This document shows, piece by piece, positions 1 through 6,183 of a stretch of 6,334 nucleotides of DNA. The translations under genes and the position numbers were made by a program. This DNA comes from Synergistaceae bacterium. Lineage in GTDB: Bacteria; Synergistota; Synergistia; Synergistales; Synergistaceae. Location of the stretch: NCBI GenBank assembly GCA_012728505.1, contig JAAYEY010000016.1:1-6334 (forward strand). Direction: 5' to 3'. The first letter of the stretch is position 1, and every line of letters starts with the position of its first letter. A model generated the notes under the pieces. That model saw only the letters and a list, made by a program, of their open reading frames with translations. It searched no databases and was not told the DNA's origin.

Positions 1-743
1 GAAAGACGCTCTGTGCATCCACACTCGCGAAGAAGGTTACCAAACATCAGCATCCCAATCAGAGGAACTGAAGCGGGCAGAATAAGTCCGCAGGCGATAG
101 TGGAAACCAGTGGAAAAAGTATGCGCTCAGTCCTTGTTACAGGACGAAGCTGTTCCATCTTTATCGAGCGGTCCTTCTTTGTCGTCAGAAGATTAATTAC
201 AGGGGGCTGGATGAGCGGAACCAGTGACATGTAGCTATAGGCAGCAACGGCAACGGCAGGCAAAATATTTTTCGCAAGTTTTGCGCAAAGATATATCGCC
301 GTAGGTCCATCTGCTCCGCCTATGATTCCTATTCCGGCTGCTTCCTGAATCGTAAAACCCATGAACATAGCTCCGATAACAGCAAAAAATACACCTATCT
401 GGGCCGCTGCTCCGAGCAGAAATGTTATAGGGTTCGCAAGCAGAGGGCCGAAATCAGTAAGTGCGCCTATGCCCATGAAGATAATTACAGGGTACAGCTC
501 ATGGTCGATACCGAACTTAACAAAATAGAGAAATCCACCGGGATCAACTATGCCGGAAAGCGGCAGATTGACGAGCAGACAGCCAAATGCGATTGGTAAA
601 AGGAGCAAAGGTTCAAATCCCTTGGCTATAGCAAGGTAAAGCAGTACTAATGCTACCACAAGCATGGTAAGCGTAGGTACGTTAAGGGCAACGAACCCTG
701 ACTGCTCTATAACGCCTTTCAGCGCTGTAATATATAGATCCAT
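1..743 (-). CDS. mmdB: Na+-transporting methylmalonyl-CoA decarboxylase, beta subunit (OadB/MmdB family), partial
   Basis: Membrane subunit that decarboxylates carboxybiotin and couples this to Na+ export. Only the first 247 codons are present; the frame is open to the window edge. The ATG at 743-741 follows AAGGAGGG (758-751) at a 7-nt spacing. The translation starts MDLYITALKG and is strongly hydrophobic. Membrane segments are plausible near residues 23-40, 44-62, 84-102, 107-130, 160-180 and 208-232. The family signature GGADGPTAI is at 142-150. AAYSYMSLVPLIQPP follows at about 167-181. As I recall, Klebsiella OadB uses Asp203 and Tyr229 for Na+ handling. Here Asp145 and Tyr171 have the same 26-residue spacing, shifted by 58, which fits the shorter MmdB form (roughly 370-400 residues). 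The later conserved polar residues lie outside the window. It is the last gene of the operon visible here. Family assignment is very secure; substrate specificity comes from its neighbours. Confidence 0.95.
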   Translation of the reverse strand, partial: MDLYITALKGVIEQSGFVALNVPTLTMLVVALVLLYLAIAKGFEPLLLLPIAFGCLLVNLPLSGIVDPGGFLYFVKFGIDHELYPVIIFMGIGALTDFGPLLANPITFLLGAAAQIGVFFAVIGAMFMGFTIQEAAGIGIIGGADGPTAIYLCAKLAKNILPAVAVAAYSYMSLVPLIQPPVINLLTTKKDRSIKMEQLRPVTRTERILFPLVSTIACGLILPASVPLIGMLMFGNLLRECGCTERL

Positions 744-750
744 TTATTTT

Positions 751-758
751 CCCTCCTT
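751..758 (-). promoter_or_regulatory. Ribosome binding site of mmdB
   Basis: AAGGAGGG on the minus strand, 7 nt before the ATG at 743. It fixes the start of the truncated beta-subunit gene, which has no stop inside the window. Confidence 0.85.
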
Positions 759-765
759 GGGAAGT

Positions 766-779
766 TCTGCTTAAGCAGA
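766..779. repeat. 14-bp perfect palindrome TCTGCTTAAGCAGA between mmdC and mmdB
   Basis: The palindrome begins directly after the mmdC stop codon and ends 7 nt before the mmdB ribosome binding site. In mRNA it could form only a 5-bp stem with a UUAA loop, too weak for a terminator. One 14-bp palindrome in a window of this size is not far from chance expectation. The position is seen in the sequence; any role in mRNA processing or translation is speculative. Confidence 0.3.
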
Positions 780-1166
780 CTAACCGATCACTAGGAGAGT
801 ATCGCCAGTATTGACAGAATCTCCTTCCTTACAGCCAAGCTGAGTGACTGTACCCGCTACAGGAGCATAAATCTCGTTCTCCATCTTCATAGCTTCAAGA
901 ATGAGAACAAGCTGGCCCGATGTAACAGGAGCTCCCTGTGAGACAAGGATCTTAAGGACTTTTCCGGGCATCGGTGCTTCAATTGAACCAGCTCCGGCAG
1001 CTACTGGTGCTGCTGCAGGCGCAGGGGCCGCTACCGGTGCCGGTGCTGCTGCGGGTGCCGCCACGGGTGTGGGTGCTACTAATGGTGCTGGTGTTCCAGC
1101 TCCCATTTCTTCAACGTCTACGTCGTATGCCTTACCATTTACTGTTACTTTATACTTGCGTACCAT
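780..1166 (-). CDS. mmdC: Biotin carboxyl carrier subunit of the decarboxylase (gamma subunit)
   Basis: A 128-residue mobile biotin carrier that ferries CO2 from the alpha subunit to the membrane beta subunit. Three parts are visible: a short N-terminal segment (residues 1-22, MVRKYKVTVNGKAYDV), a low-complexity Ala/Pro linker (about 23-60), and a C-terminal biotinyl domain (61-128). The biotinylation motif EAMKMEN is at 91-97, so Lys94 is the expected modified residue, 34 residues from the C-terminus as is usual. The domain also shows APMPGKV (64-70) and the mirrored APVAGTV (101-107). The ATG at 1166 follows GAGGAGG (1183-1177) at a 10-nt spacing. Forty nt separate it from mmdD upstream and 36 nt from mmdB downstream. 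The linker DNA is rich in GGTGCTGCTGC-like repeats, which opens spurious frames on the other strand. The biotin-carrier role is certain; assignment to methylmalonyl-CoA decarboxylase rests on the operon. Confidence 0.96.
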   Translation of the reverse strand: MVRKYKVTVNGKAYDVDVEEMGAGTPAPLVAPTPVAAPAAAPAPVAAPAPAAAPVAAGAGSIEAPMPGKVLKILVSQGAPVTSGQLVLILEAMKMENEIYAPVAGTVTQLGCKEGDSVNTGDTLLVIG

Positions 1167-1206
1167 CAGAGAAAAACCTCCTCAATTATTATGCAACAAT
1201 CTGTTG

Positions 1207-1596
1207 TTAATCCTGAAAGCCTTCTGCGTTTTGGATCTTGCCGAGAAATCTCCAGCTAGATTTTGCAGGGGCCTTTACAGGAGCGAAAGATACCACTTTT
1301 GCAGCACTTCCACACATGGATGCAATAGCGGCGGAAATTACAGCCAACAGGACACCGTCGTCTTCTGCCACGGCGACTGCCGCCGATGTTTTAGCCGTAG
1401 GAGCAGCAGGTGCTGCGGGTGCTCCTAAGGGGGCTTTAGTTTTCACGCCGTCTATAACGTTACAAACATGTTTCATACCCATCATTATGAACATAAGACC
1501 CATAATGACTATGAAAACTATACTGAAGGCTATCAAGGACATGACGAGACCGCCTTGGACACCTACAAAGTGTTGAGCTACTGAGCTTGTTGTCAT
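1207..1596 (-). CDS. mmdD: Small membrane-anchor subunit of the Na+-pumping decarboxylase (OadG/MmdD family)
   Basis: A 129-residue protein in the slot of the OadG/MmdD subunit, which anchors and assembles the alpha, biotin-carrier and beta subunits at the membrane. It has one strong N-terminal hydrophobic helix (about residues 14-40, rich in Val, Ile, Phe and Met), then a basic segment (MKHVCNVIDGVKTK, 41-54). An Ala/Pro linker follows (about 55-70), then an acidic pair and a family-like block EDDGVLLAVISAAIASM (78-94). The C-terminal tail contains SSWRFLGK (113-120). This class diverges quickly, so the call rests on topology, the AVISAAIA block and position between mmdA and mmdC. The ATG at 1596 lies 13 nt after the mmdA stop, so translation is probably coupled. 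Its ribosome binding site is a run of seven G rather than the AAGGAGG used elsewhere in the cluster. Confidence 0.88.
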   Translation of the reverse strand: MTTSSVAQHFVGVQGGLVMSLIAFSIVFIVIMGLMFIMMGMKHVCNVIDGVKTKAPLGAPAAPAAPTAKTSAAVAVAEDDGVLLAVISAAIASMCGSAAKVVSFAPVKAPAKSSWRFLGKIQNAEGFQD

Positions 1597-1601
1597 TTAA
1601 T

Positions 1602-1610
1602 TCCCCCCCT
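1602..1610 (-). promoter_or_regulatory. Unusual G7 ribosome binding site of mmdD
   Basis: On the minus strand the mmdA stop TAA runs into seven consecutive G (1609-1603), then AATTAA and the mmdD ATG at 1596. No other purine-rich Shine-Dalgarno candidate is near. Every other start in the cluster has an AGGAG core. Homopolymeric G runs can change length by slippage, so spacing and strength could vary between cells or be misread in sequencing. Confidence 0.6.
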
Positions 1611-3169
1611 TAGTGAGGCATTATGGCGTGTTTACGTTTAGGACGGAGCTCACATTTGGTCTCTGTCATAACGAGAGACTGGTATAGTGCCGGTCGCGTC
1701 TCTTCAGGTAGGATAATCCTGTCAACAAAACCACGTTCTGCAGCGCGGTAGGGGTTTGCAAAAGCTTCTTTGTATTCCGCTATTTTTTCGGCTCTCATAG
1801 CTTCTTGGTCCTCTGCAGCTTCGATATCTTTGCGGAAAATGATATTTGCAGCTCCTTCGGCGCCCATGACAGCAATTTCTGCCTGTGGCCAAGCGAGAAC
1901 TACGTCTGCTCCCATGTCTTTGCTGCACATGCCGAGGTATGAACCCCCGTATGCCTTGCGAAGGACGATAGTGATCTTAGGCGTCGTAGCTTCACTGTAA
2001 GCATAGAGCAATTTAGCTCCGTGACGAATGATGCCGCCCATTTCCTGATTAAGTCCGGGGAGATAACCGGGCACGTCTTCGAAGGTAACGATGGGAATGT
2101 TGTATGCGTCGCATATGCGTATGTGGCGGCTTGCTTTGTCAGAGGCGTTGATATCAAGGCATCCGGCCATGAATTTGGCCTGGTTTGCAATAATACCTAT
2201 CGACCTTCCGCCGACTCTTGCGAAACCGGTAACTATGTTACGGGCATACATTTCCTGTACTTCACAGAAATCTCCATCGTCAACAATTTTCTTTATGACA
2301 TCACGGACGTCATATGCCTTGTTGGCATTGGTGGGTACCATCTCACGAAGAGCGGGATCCATACGTCCAGGATCATCGTCTGTCTCCACAAAAGGAGGTT
2401 CTTCCATATTGTTGCTGGGGAGATAGCTGAGAACTTTCCTTGCCTGTGTATAGCATTCTTTTTCATCTCTGGCAAAGAAATGAGCGCATCCGGATGTAGT
2501 ATTGTGAGCCGTTGCTCCGCCTATTTGTTCTGACGTAACGTCTTCTCCTGTTACAGCTTTGATAACTGCGGGGCCTGTTATATGCATTATACCTATCTTG
2601 TCGACCATAAAAACAAAGTCGGTAAGCGCCGGGCTGTAGACTGCACCGCCCGCACAAGGTCCGGCTATGATCGAAAACTGTGGTATAACTCCGCTTGCTT
2701 TGACGTTTCTAAAGAAGATATTGCCGTAGCCGGAAAGCGCATCTACTGCTTCCTGGATACGAGCGCCCCCTGAATCGTTGATGCCTATGCATGGTGCGCC
2801 GTTGGTTAGGGCAAGATCAAGTACCTTGCAGATCTTTTTTGCATGCATTTCGCCAAGCGAACCACCCATTACTGTGAAGTCCTGGCTGAATAGATAAACA
2901 ATACGGCCATCAATGGTTCCGTATCCGGTAACTACACCGTCTCCGAGAAAAGCTGTGTCCTCGAGCCCGAAGTTTACACAACGGTGCTCCACAAACTCGT
3001 CCAGCTCAACAAAACTTCCTGGATCTAGAATTGCGTCGACCCGCTCACGAGCGGTCATCTTGCCCTTCCCGTGCTGTTTGGCAATGGCCTTTTCTCCACC
3101 GCCCTGTGCAGCTTTCTCTCGTTTTTCTAAGAGACTTGCGCACAGTTCGCCAATTGTCTTGTCTGCCAT
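1610..3169 (-). CDS. mmdA: Methylmalonyl-CoA decarboxylase alpha subunit (biotin-dependent carboxyltransferase, PccB/MmdA family)
   Basis: A 519-residue cytoplasmic carboxyltransferase that transfers the carboxyl group of (S)-methylmalonyl-CoA to biotin on the carrier subunit. It has two crotonase-like halves. The N-terminal half carries SGGARIQEAV (133-142) and GPCAGGAVYSPA (170-181). The C-terminal half carries FEDVPGYLPGLNQEMGG (363-379), RKAYGGSYLGM (404-414) and GADVVLAWPQAEIAVMGAEG (420-439). These are the acyl-CoA and biotin-binding glycine-rich loops of this family. The start chosen is ATG at 3169, preceded by AAGGAGG at a 9-nt spacing, giving MADKTIGELC. A 16-residue longer frame starts at a TTG (3217) inside a hairpin with no ribosome binding site, so I reject it. 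The sequence alone cannot fully separate a propionyl-CoA carboxylase beta subunit from a decarboxylase alpha subunit. The adjacent membrane subunits, and no biotin carboxylase in the window, favour the decarboxylase. Confidence 0.95.
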   Translation of the reverse strand: MADKTIGELCASLLEKREKAAQGGGEKAIAKQHGKGKMTARERVDAILDPGSFVELDEFVEHRCVNFGLEDTAFLGDGVVTGYGTIDGRIVYLFSQDFTVMGGSLGEMHAKKICKVLDLALTNGAPCIGINDSGGARIQEAVDALSGYGNIFFRNVKASGVIPQFSIIAGPCAGGAVYSPALTDFVFMVDKIGIMHITGPAVIKAVTGEDVTSEQIGGATAHNTTSGCAHFFARDEKECYTQARKVLSYLPSNNMEEPPFVETDDDPGRMDPALREMVPTNANKAYDVRDVIKKIVDDGDFCEVQEMYARNIVTGFARVGGRSIGIIANQAKFMAGCLDINASDKASRHIRICDAYNIPIVTFEDVPGYLPGLNQEMGGIIRHGAKLLYAYSEATTPKITIVLRKAYGGSYLGMCSKDMGADVVLAWPQAEIAVMGAEGAANIIFRKDIEAAEDQEAMRAEKIAEYKEAFANPYRAAERGFVDRIILPEETRPALYQSLVMTETKCELRPKRKHAIMPH

Positions 3170-3178
3170 TACTACTAA

Positions 3179-3185
3179 CCTCCTT
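3179..3185 (-). promoter_or_regulatory. Ribosome binding site that sets the mmdA start
   Basis: AAGGAGG on the minus strand, 9 nt before the ATG at 3169. It decides between this ATG and the upstream in-frame TTG at 3217. Confidence 0.85.
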
Positions 3186-3215
3186 GATGTTCTGGAACTA
3201 TTTGTACTTTTTAGC

Positions 3216-3253
3216 AAAGACTCCCGTGCTTCATATTGAGCACGGGGGTCTTT
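3216..3253 (-). terminator. Intra-operon hairpin between epimerase and mmdA (possible leaky terminator or processing site)
   Basis: Two 15-nt arms (3216-3230 and 3239-3253) are complementary at 14 of 15 positions around the 8-nt loop TCATATTG. The odd pair (3222/3247) is a G-U wobble in plus-strand RNA but an A-C mismatch in minus-strand, sense RNA. The arms begin and end with AAAGAC/GTCTTT. The hairpin starts 12 nt after the epimerase stop, a typical terminator position. On the minus strand only CTTT precedes GCTAAAAAG, so the U-tract is poor and termination should be partial. The plus-strand side (TCTTTATTAACTTT) is slightly more U-rich. The structure is seen in the sequence; its role is inferred. 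Confidence 0.65.
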
Positions 3254-3265
3254 ATTAACTTTGTA

Positions 3266-3667
3266 TTAGCGTTGGCTCAGTTCGAGCAAAATGCCTCCGG
3301 TCGACTTGGGGTGGATAAAGGCGATCATTGCTCCGCCAGCCCCGCAACGCGGTTTCTCATCTATAAGGCGAACTCCCTTTTCTTTAAGTTCTGCCAATGT
3401 CGCCTCAAGGTTGTCTACCCTTAGGGCAATATGGTGGATGCCTTCTCCCTTTTTTTCAATAAACTTAGCTACAGGGCTTTCAGGACTTGTGGGCTCAAGA
3501 AGCTCGATCTCCGTATCCTGAAGGGGTAGAAATGCTGTTTTTACCTTCTGTTCAACAACTTCTTCTACGCCATGGCATTTGATACCAAGTGTGGTTTCCC
3601 AAAACTTGAGGGATTCATCTATGCTGTTAACTGCAATCCCTATGTGATCAACAATGGTTGGTTTCAT
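3266..3667 (-). CDS. mce: Methylmalonyl-CoA epimerase (VOC superfamily)
   Basis: A 133-residue metal-dependent epimerase that interconverts (R)- and (S)-methylmalonyl-CoA, linking the mutase product to the decarboxylase substrate. It shows the two-repeat VOC fold: repeat one starts [12 protein letters not shown] (7-18), repeat two starts [13 protein letters not shown] (76-88). Likely metal ligands, assigned by motif, are His8, Glu55 (in IELLEP), His79 and Glu129 (in GGILLEL). The C-terminal block [21 protein letters not shown] is typical of the family, and the length matches (about 130-150). The ATG at 3667 follows AAAGGAGA at an 8-nt spacing and lies only 3 nt after the stop of the mutase small subunit, so translation is tightly coupled. 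A terminator-like hairpin follows its stop. Confidence in the function is high because of the context. Confidence 0.95.
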   Translation of the reverse strand: MKPTIVDHIGIAVNSIDESLKFWETTLGIKCHGVEEVVEQKVKTAFLPLQDTEIELLEPTSPESPVAKFIEKKGEGIHHIALRVDNLEATLAELKEKGVRLIDEKPRCGAGGAMIAFIHPKSTGGILLELSQR

Positions 3668-3670
3668 GTT

Positions 3671-4084
3671 TTAGTTCTCCTTTAATCTTTTTTCAGCGAC
3701 TGTTTTTTCAAGCCATGCAATTGTATCGGTCGTAGGAGTTCCAGGTCCGAATATAGCCCCGGCTCCGAATTTTAGAAGCATAGGATAGTCTGACTCGGGG
3801 ATAACTCCGCCTCCGAATACGATAATGTCTTCTGCGTTCTTTTCTTTGAGAAGATCAATAATCGTCTTGAAGCAGTACTCGTGGGCTCCGGAAAGAATGC
3901 TGATCCCTATTGCATCTGCATCTTCCTGTATCGCTGTAGCTACAATCTGTTCAGGGGTCTGACGAAGTCCTGTATATATTACTTCCATACCTGCATCTCT
4001 AAATGCCCTTGCAACTACCTTAGCGCCACGGTCATGTCCGTCGAGTCCAGGTTTCGCAACAATAACGCGAATTTTACGGTCCAT
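3671..4084 (-). CDS. mcmA2: Methylmalonyl-CoA mutase, cobalamin-binding (small/C-terminal domain) subunit
   Basis: A 137-residue free-standing B12-binding domain that supplies adenosylcobalamin to the mutase catalytic subunit. The base-off/His-on signature is complete: [13 protein letters not shown] (10-22) with His17 as the lower axial cobalt ligand, SILS (62-65), and GGG (91-93) followed later by FGPGTPTTD (112-120). Length and content match the C-terminal domain of single-chain mutases. The ATG at 4084 follows AAGGAGG with 8 nt between. The catalytic subunit ends 33 nt upstream and the epimerase begins 3 nt downstream. Such split mutases are common in archaea and anaerobic bacteria. Free-standing B12 domains also serve other acyl-CoA mutases (isobutyryl-, ethylmalonyl-CoA); the epimerase and decarboxylase neighbours favour methylmalonyl-CoA. 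The gene symbol is a commonly used label, not one I can verify for this organism. Confidence 0.95.
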   Translation of the reverse strand: MDRKIRVIVAKPGLDGHDRGAKVVARAFRDAGMEVIYTGLRQTPEQIVATAIQEDADAIGISILSGAHEYCFKTIIDLLKEKNAEDIIVFGGGVIPESDYPMLLKFGAGAIFGPGTPTTDTIAWLEKTVAEKRLKEN

Positions 4085-4117
4085 CTCTTTTTCCTCCTTA
4101 TCAGCTCTCTAGAAGTC

Positions 4118-5797
4118 CTAAAGAACCACGTTTTCCTTATATTCGCCAAACACATCGCGAAGAACGCCACAGATCTCACCTTCTGTTGCATAATGGCGAA
4201 CAGAATCAAGGATCAGAGGCATAAGTTTGTCTTCACCCTGAGCAGCCTTACGTATAGCTTCAAGAGTGTCCTTGACTTTTACATTGTCACGGCTCTCCTT
4301 CATTTTACGCAATTTCTTTATCTGGTTAACGCCTACGCTGGCATCGACTTTTAGAAGTTTACGATCAGACGTATCTTCTTGGACCTGGAACTTATTGACA
4401 CTAACGATTATACGGTCGCCCGATTCGATTGATTTCTGATAATCATAAGCGGCATCCTGGATGTTCTTCTGAGGATAGCCTTTTTCAATAGCAACTAACA
4501 TTCCGCCCATATCGTCTATCTTGTTGATGTAATCCCAAGCACCATCTTCGATTTCTTTGGTAAGCGCTTCAACTGCATAGCTACCTGCAAGAGGATCTAC
4601 TGTGTTGGTGACACCTGATTCGTAGGCAACAATCTGCTGTGTGCGGAGCGCAATGCGCACTGACTTGTCTGACGGAAGAGCGAGGGCTTCGTCAAGGCTG
4701 TTGGTGTGGAGGGACTGGGTCCCACCGCAAACAGCGGCCATAGTCTGGATAGCAACGCGCACTATGTTAATCTCTGCCTGCTGAGCTGTCAGAGTGCATC
4801 CGGCGGTCTGAGTATGGAAACGAAGTGTCTGGGCACCCTTATCTGTAACACCGAAGCGTTCTTTCATTATCTTTGCCCAAATTTTGCGGGCTGCGCGGAA
4901 CTTTGCAACTTCTTCAAGGAAATCGTTATGGGAGTTGAAGAAGAAAGAGAGGCGCTTCCCGAAAACGTTCGGATCTTGCCCTGCTTTAATAGCAGCGTCT
5001 ATATATGCTATTCCATCAGCGAGAGTAAATGCTACTTCCTGTATGGCTGTTGATCCTGCTTCTCTGATGTGGTATCCGGATATAGATATGGTATTCCACT
5101 TAGGAATGTTATCGCTGCAGAATTCAAAAATGTCTGTGATGAGACGCATTGAGGGTTTGGGGGGAAAAATATAAGTTCCTCTTGCGATGTATTCTTTAAG
5201 GATGTCGTTCTGAATAGTACCTGACAACGCACTCATGGGAGTGCCCTGTTTTTCTGCAACTGCAATGTACATTGCAAGCAGTACTGAAGCAGGTGCGTTA
5301 ATGGTCATCGATGTTGAGACCTTGTCAAGCGGAATCTGATCAAAAAGGATCTCCGCGTCTGCAAGGCTGTCTATCGCGACACCGACCTTGCCGCACTCGC
5401 CTATTGCCATTGGATCGTCTGAGTCATATCCTATCTGGGTAGGAAGGTCAAATGCAACGGAGAGTCCTGTAGTCCCCTGCCCTAGAAGATAACGGTAACG
5501 CCTATTGGAATCTTCTGCTGTTGCAAAACCTGCATACTGACGCATTGTCCAGAAACGACCACGAAACATCGTCGGCTGAACTCCTCTTGTGTAGGGATAT
5601 TGTCCAGGAAAGCCAAGATCTTTTGAATAATCAAGGCCTTCAAGATCCGCCGGTGTATATGTCCTCTTGAGGGGGATACCGCCGCTTGTTGTGAAGTTTT
5701 CTTTCCTTTCGGGGTTTCTCGCTAAAACCTTTGCTACTGATGCTTCGTAGCACTTGCTACTTTCCGCAACTTCCTGGAGCTGTTTTGGATCAAACAC
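4118..5797 (-). CDS. mcmA1: Methylmalonyl-CoA mutase, catalytic (large/N-terminal domain) subunit
   Basis: A 559-residue TIM-barrel subunit that interconverts succinyl-CoA and (R)-methylmalonyl-CoA by adenosylcobalamin radical chemistry. Seen in order: [12 protein letters not shown] (67-78), [11 protein letters not shown] (84-94) with Tyr88, [19 protein letters not shown] (111-129), [11 protein letters not shown] (193-203), Arg206 before [21 protein letters not shown] (240-249) with Tyr242-His243, [14 protein letters not shown] (327-340), and [14 protein letters not shown] (358-371). These correspond to the substrate-contacting Tyr89, Arg207, Tyr243 and His244 of the Propionibacterium enzyme, by motif and near-identical numbering. 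No B12 domain follows; it is the separate gene downstream. The start is GTG at 5797: an in-frame TAA lies immediately before it, AAGGAGG sits 8 nt upstream, and the next Met (residue 77) is inside a conserved motif. First gene of the operon, behind a good promoter. Confidence 0.96.
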   Translation of the reverse strand: MFDPKQLQEVAESSKCYEASVAKVLARNPERKENFTTSGGIPLKRTYTPADLEGLDYSKDLGFPGQYPYTRGVQPTMFRGRFWTMRQYAGFATAEDSNRRYRYLLGQGTTGLSVAFDLPTQIGYDSDDPMAIGECGKVGVAIDSLADAEILFDQIPLDKVSTSMTINAPASVLLAMYIAVAEKQGTPMSALSGTIQNDILKEYIARGTYIFPPKPSMRLITDIFEFCSDNIPKWNTISISGYHIREAGSTAIQEVAFTLADGIAYIDAAIKAGQDPNVFGKRLSFFFNSHNDFLEEVAKFRAARKIWAKIMKERFGVTDKGAQTLRFHTQTAGCTLTAQQAEINIVRVAIQTMAAVCGGTQSLHTNSLDEALALPSDKSVRIALRTQQIVAYESGVTNTVDPLAGSYAVEALTKEIEDGAWDYINKIDDMGGMLVAIEKGYPQKNIQDAAYDYQKSIESGDRIIVSVNKFQVQEDTSDRKLLKVDASVGVNQIKKLRKMKESRDNVKVKDTLEAIRKAAQGEDKLMPLILDSVRHYATEGEICGVLRDVFGEYKENVVL

Positions 5798-5805
5798 TTA
5801 CTCCG

Positions 5806-5812
5806 CCTCCTT
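5806..5812 (-). promoter_or_regulatory. Ribosome binding site supporting the GTG start of the mutase large subunit
   Basis: AAGGAGG on the minus strand, 8 nt before GTG at 5797. With the in-frame stop just before the GTG, it settles the start codon. Confidence 0.85.
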
Positions 5813-5823
5813 ATGAAACATTC

Positions 5824-5845
5824 GTGACCGGTTTGCACAGGTCAC
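5824..5845 (-). promoter_or_regulatory. Short hairpin in the leader of the mutase operon
   Basis: GTGACC (5824-5829) and GGTCAC (5840-5845) are perfectly complementary around a 10-nt loop. The second arm overlaps an 11-bp odd palindrome, CAGGTCACCTG (5838-5848). It lies 11 nt before the Shine-Dalgarno sequence and inside the predicted 5' leader of about 80 nt. It could affect mRNA stability or serve as an operator. It has no U-tract, so it is not a terminator. Confidence 0.4.
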
Positions 5846-5886
5846 CTGCATACTGATTTGTGTTCTAAAAAAAATCATACCGTACT

Positions 5887-5915
5887 ATTATCAGTCAGGT
5901 TTGAGAAAATTGCAA
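5887..5915 (-). promoter_or_regulatory. Sigma70-type promoter of the methylmalonyl-CoA operon
   Basis: On the minus strand, TTGCAA (-35, 5915-5910, 4 of 6 matches to TTGACA) is followed by exactly 17 nt and then GATAAT (-10, 5892-5887, 5 of 6 matches to TATAAT). Transcription would start near 5880, giving a leader of about 80 nt before the GTG at 5797. It is the best promoter-like sequence in the window and is correctly placed for the first gene. Confidence 0.7.
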
Positions 5916-5940
5916 CATTTGTCTGGTCATTTTAGACATA

Positions 5941-5953
5941 TCGATTAAATCGA
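5941..5953. promoter_or_regulatory. 13-bp palindrome upstream of the operon promoter (possible regulator site)
   Basis: TCGATTAAATCGA is a perfect 6+1+6 inverted repeat. Its centre is about 67 bp upstream of the predicted operon start, a common position for an activator site. It does not match the FNR/CRP consensus I know. The regulator is unknown and chance is possible in AT-rich DNA. Confidence 0.35.
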
Positions 5954-5989
5954 AATATTTTTCTGTTTAGCATGCTTTTCTATAAATAT

Positions 5990-5998
5990 TGGCATAAT
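5990..5998 (+). promoter_or_regulatory. Possible extended -10 promoter pointing towards the flavodiiron-type gene
   Basis: TGGCATAAT combines the TGn extension with CATAAT (5 of 6 matches to TATAAT). There is no recognisable -35, which extended -10 promoters can lack. A start near 6005 would give a leader of about 235 nt. This is a weak prediction in AT-rich DNA. Confidence 0.3.
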
Positions 5999-6018
5999 AC
6001 TTTGCGGACTGCTATTAC

Positions 6019-6032
6019 GTGAAGTGCTTCAC
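6019..6032. repeat. Inverted repeat GTGAAGTGCTTCAC
   Basis: Perfect 6-bp arms flank a 2-nt centre (5-bp stem with GTGC loop in RNA). On the plus strand it is followed by CTTCTTTT, giving a weak terminator- or attenuator-like appearance just downstream of the candidate start near 6005. It could equally be a protein-binding palindrome. Confidence 0.3.
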
Positions 6033-6054
6033 CTTCTTTTAAGCGTTTAATGAA

Positions 6055-6073
6055 TGATTAAGCTTTGATTAAG
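6055..6073 (+). repeat. Tandem direct repeat TGATTAAG, 11-bp period
   Basis: TGATTAAG occurs at 6055-6062 and 6066-6073, one helical turn apart, so a regulator could bind both copies on the same face. Other TTAAG words occur nearby (6111-6115, 6143-6147). It may also be a by-product of AT-rich sequence. Confidence 0.3.
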
Positions 6074-6142
6074 AATCGCACTTTCAAAGAGTCAGAATAA
6101 TTTTTTTACTTAAGAATCAATATTTAGCTTTATTTGCTAGAT

Positions 6143-6172
6143 TTAAGTTTGATTTTTTCCACCTCATATTAT
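6143..6172 (+). promoter_or_regulatory. Possible promoter of the flavodiiron-type gene
   Basis: TATTAT (6167-6172, 5 of 6 matches to a -10) lies 18 nt after TTAAGT (6143-6148, a poor -35). The predicted start near 6179 would give a leader of about 60 nt and place the palindrome at 6184-6199 just downstream of the start. This is a low-confidence choice between this site and the extended -10 further upstream. Confidence 0.3.
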
Positions 6173-6183
6173 TCTTGTCGTTG

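Noticed and set aside
13..234. 73-codon plus-strand open frame near the left edge
   Set aside because: It lies opposite mmdB, whose minus-strand translation carries clear family motifs (GGADGPTAI, AAYSYM) in the same DNA.
1195..1208. AACAA/TTGTT hairpin between mmdD and mmdC
   Set aside because: A 5-bp AT-only stem overlapping the mmdD stop codon, with no U-tract; likely chance.
901..1428. Open frames on the plus strand opposite mmdC and mmdD, rich in Ala, Gly and Thr
   Set aside because: They are antisense readings of the GC-rich Ala/Pro linker DNA. They overlap two well-supported genes and have no ribosome binding site or recognisable domain.
1610..3169. Propionyl-CoA carboxylase beta subunit as the name of the alpha subunit
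   Set aside because: The sequence family is shared, but the adjacent OadG-type, biotin-carrier and OadB-type genes, and no biotin carboxylase in the window, indicate a Na+-pumping decarboxylase. Kept only as an alternative.
3170..3217. 16-residue N-terminal extension of mmdA from a TTG at 3217
   Set aside because: It would start inside the hairpin, lacks a ribosome binding site and spans the real AAGGAGG. The ATG at 3169 is ideally spaced.
5798..5900. Cobalamin riboswitch in front of the B12-dependent mutase
   Set aside because: The predicted leader is only about 80 nt and I see no B12-box-like sequence (GCCACTG) on the minus strand there. The short hairpin alone does not fit the class.
5988..6006. 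Sigma54-like TTGGCA...TTTGC on the plus strand
   Set aside because: The GG and GC elements are separated by 11 nt rather than the strict 10, and two positions of the -24 box do not match. The extended -10 reading is simpler.
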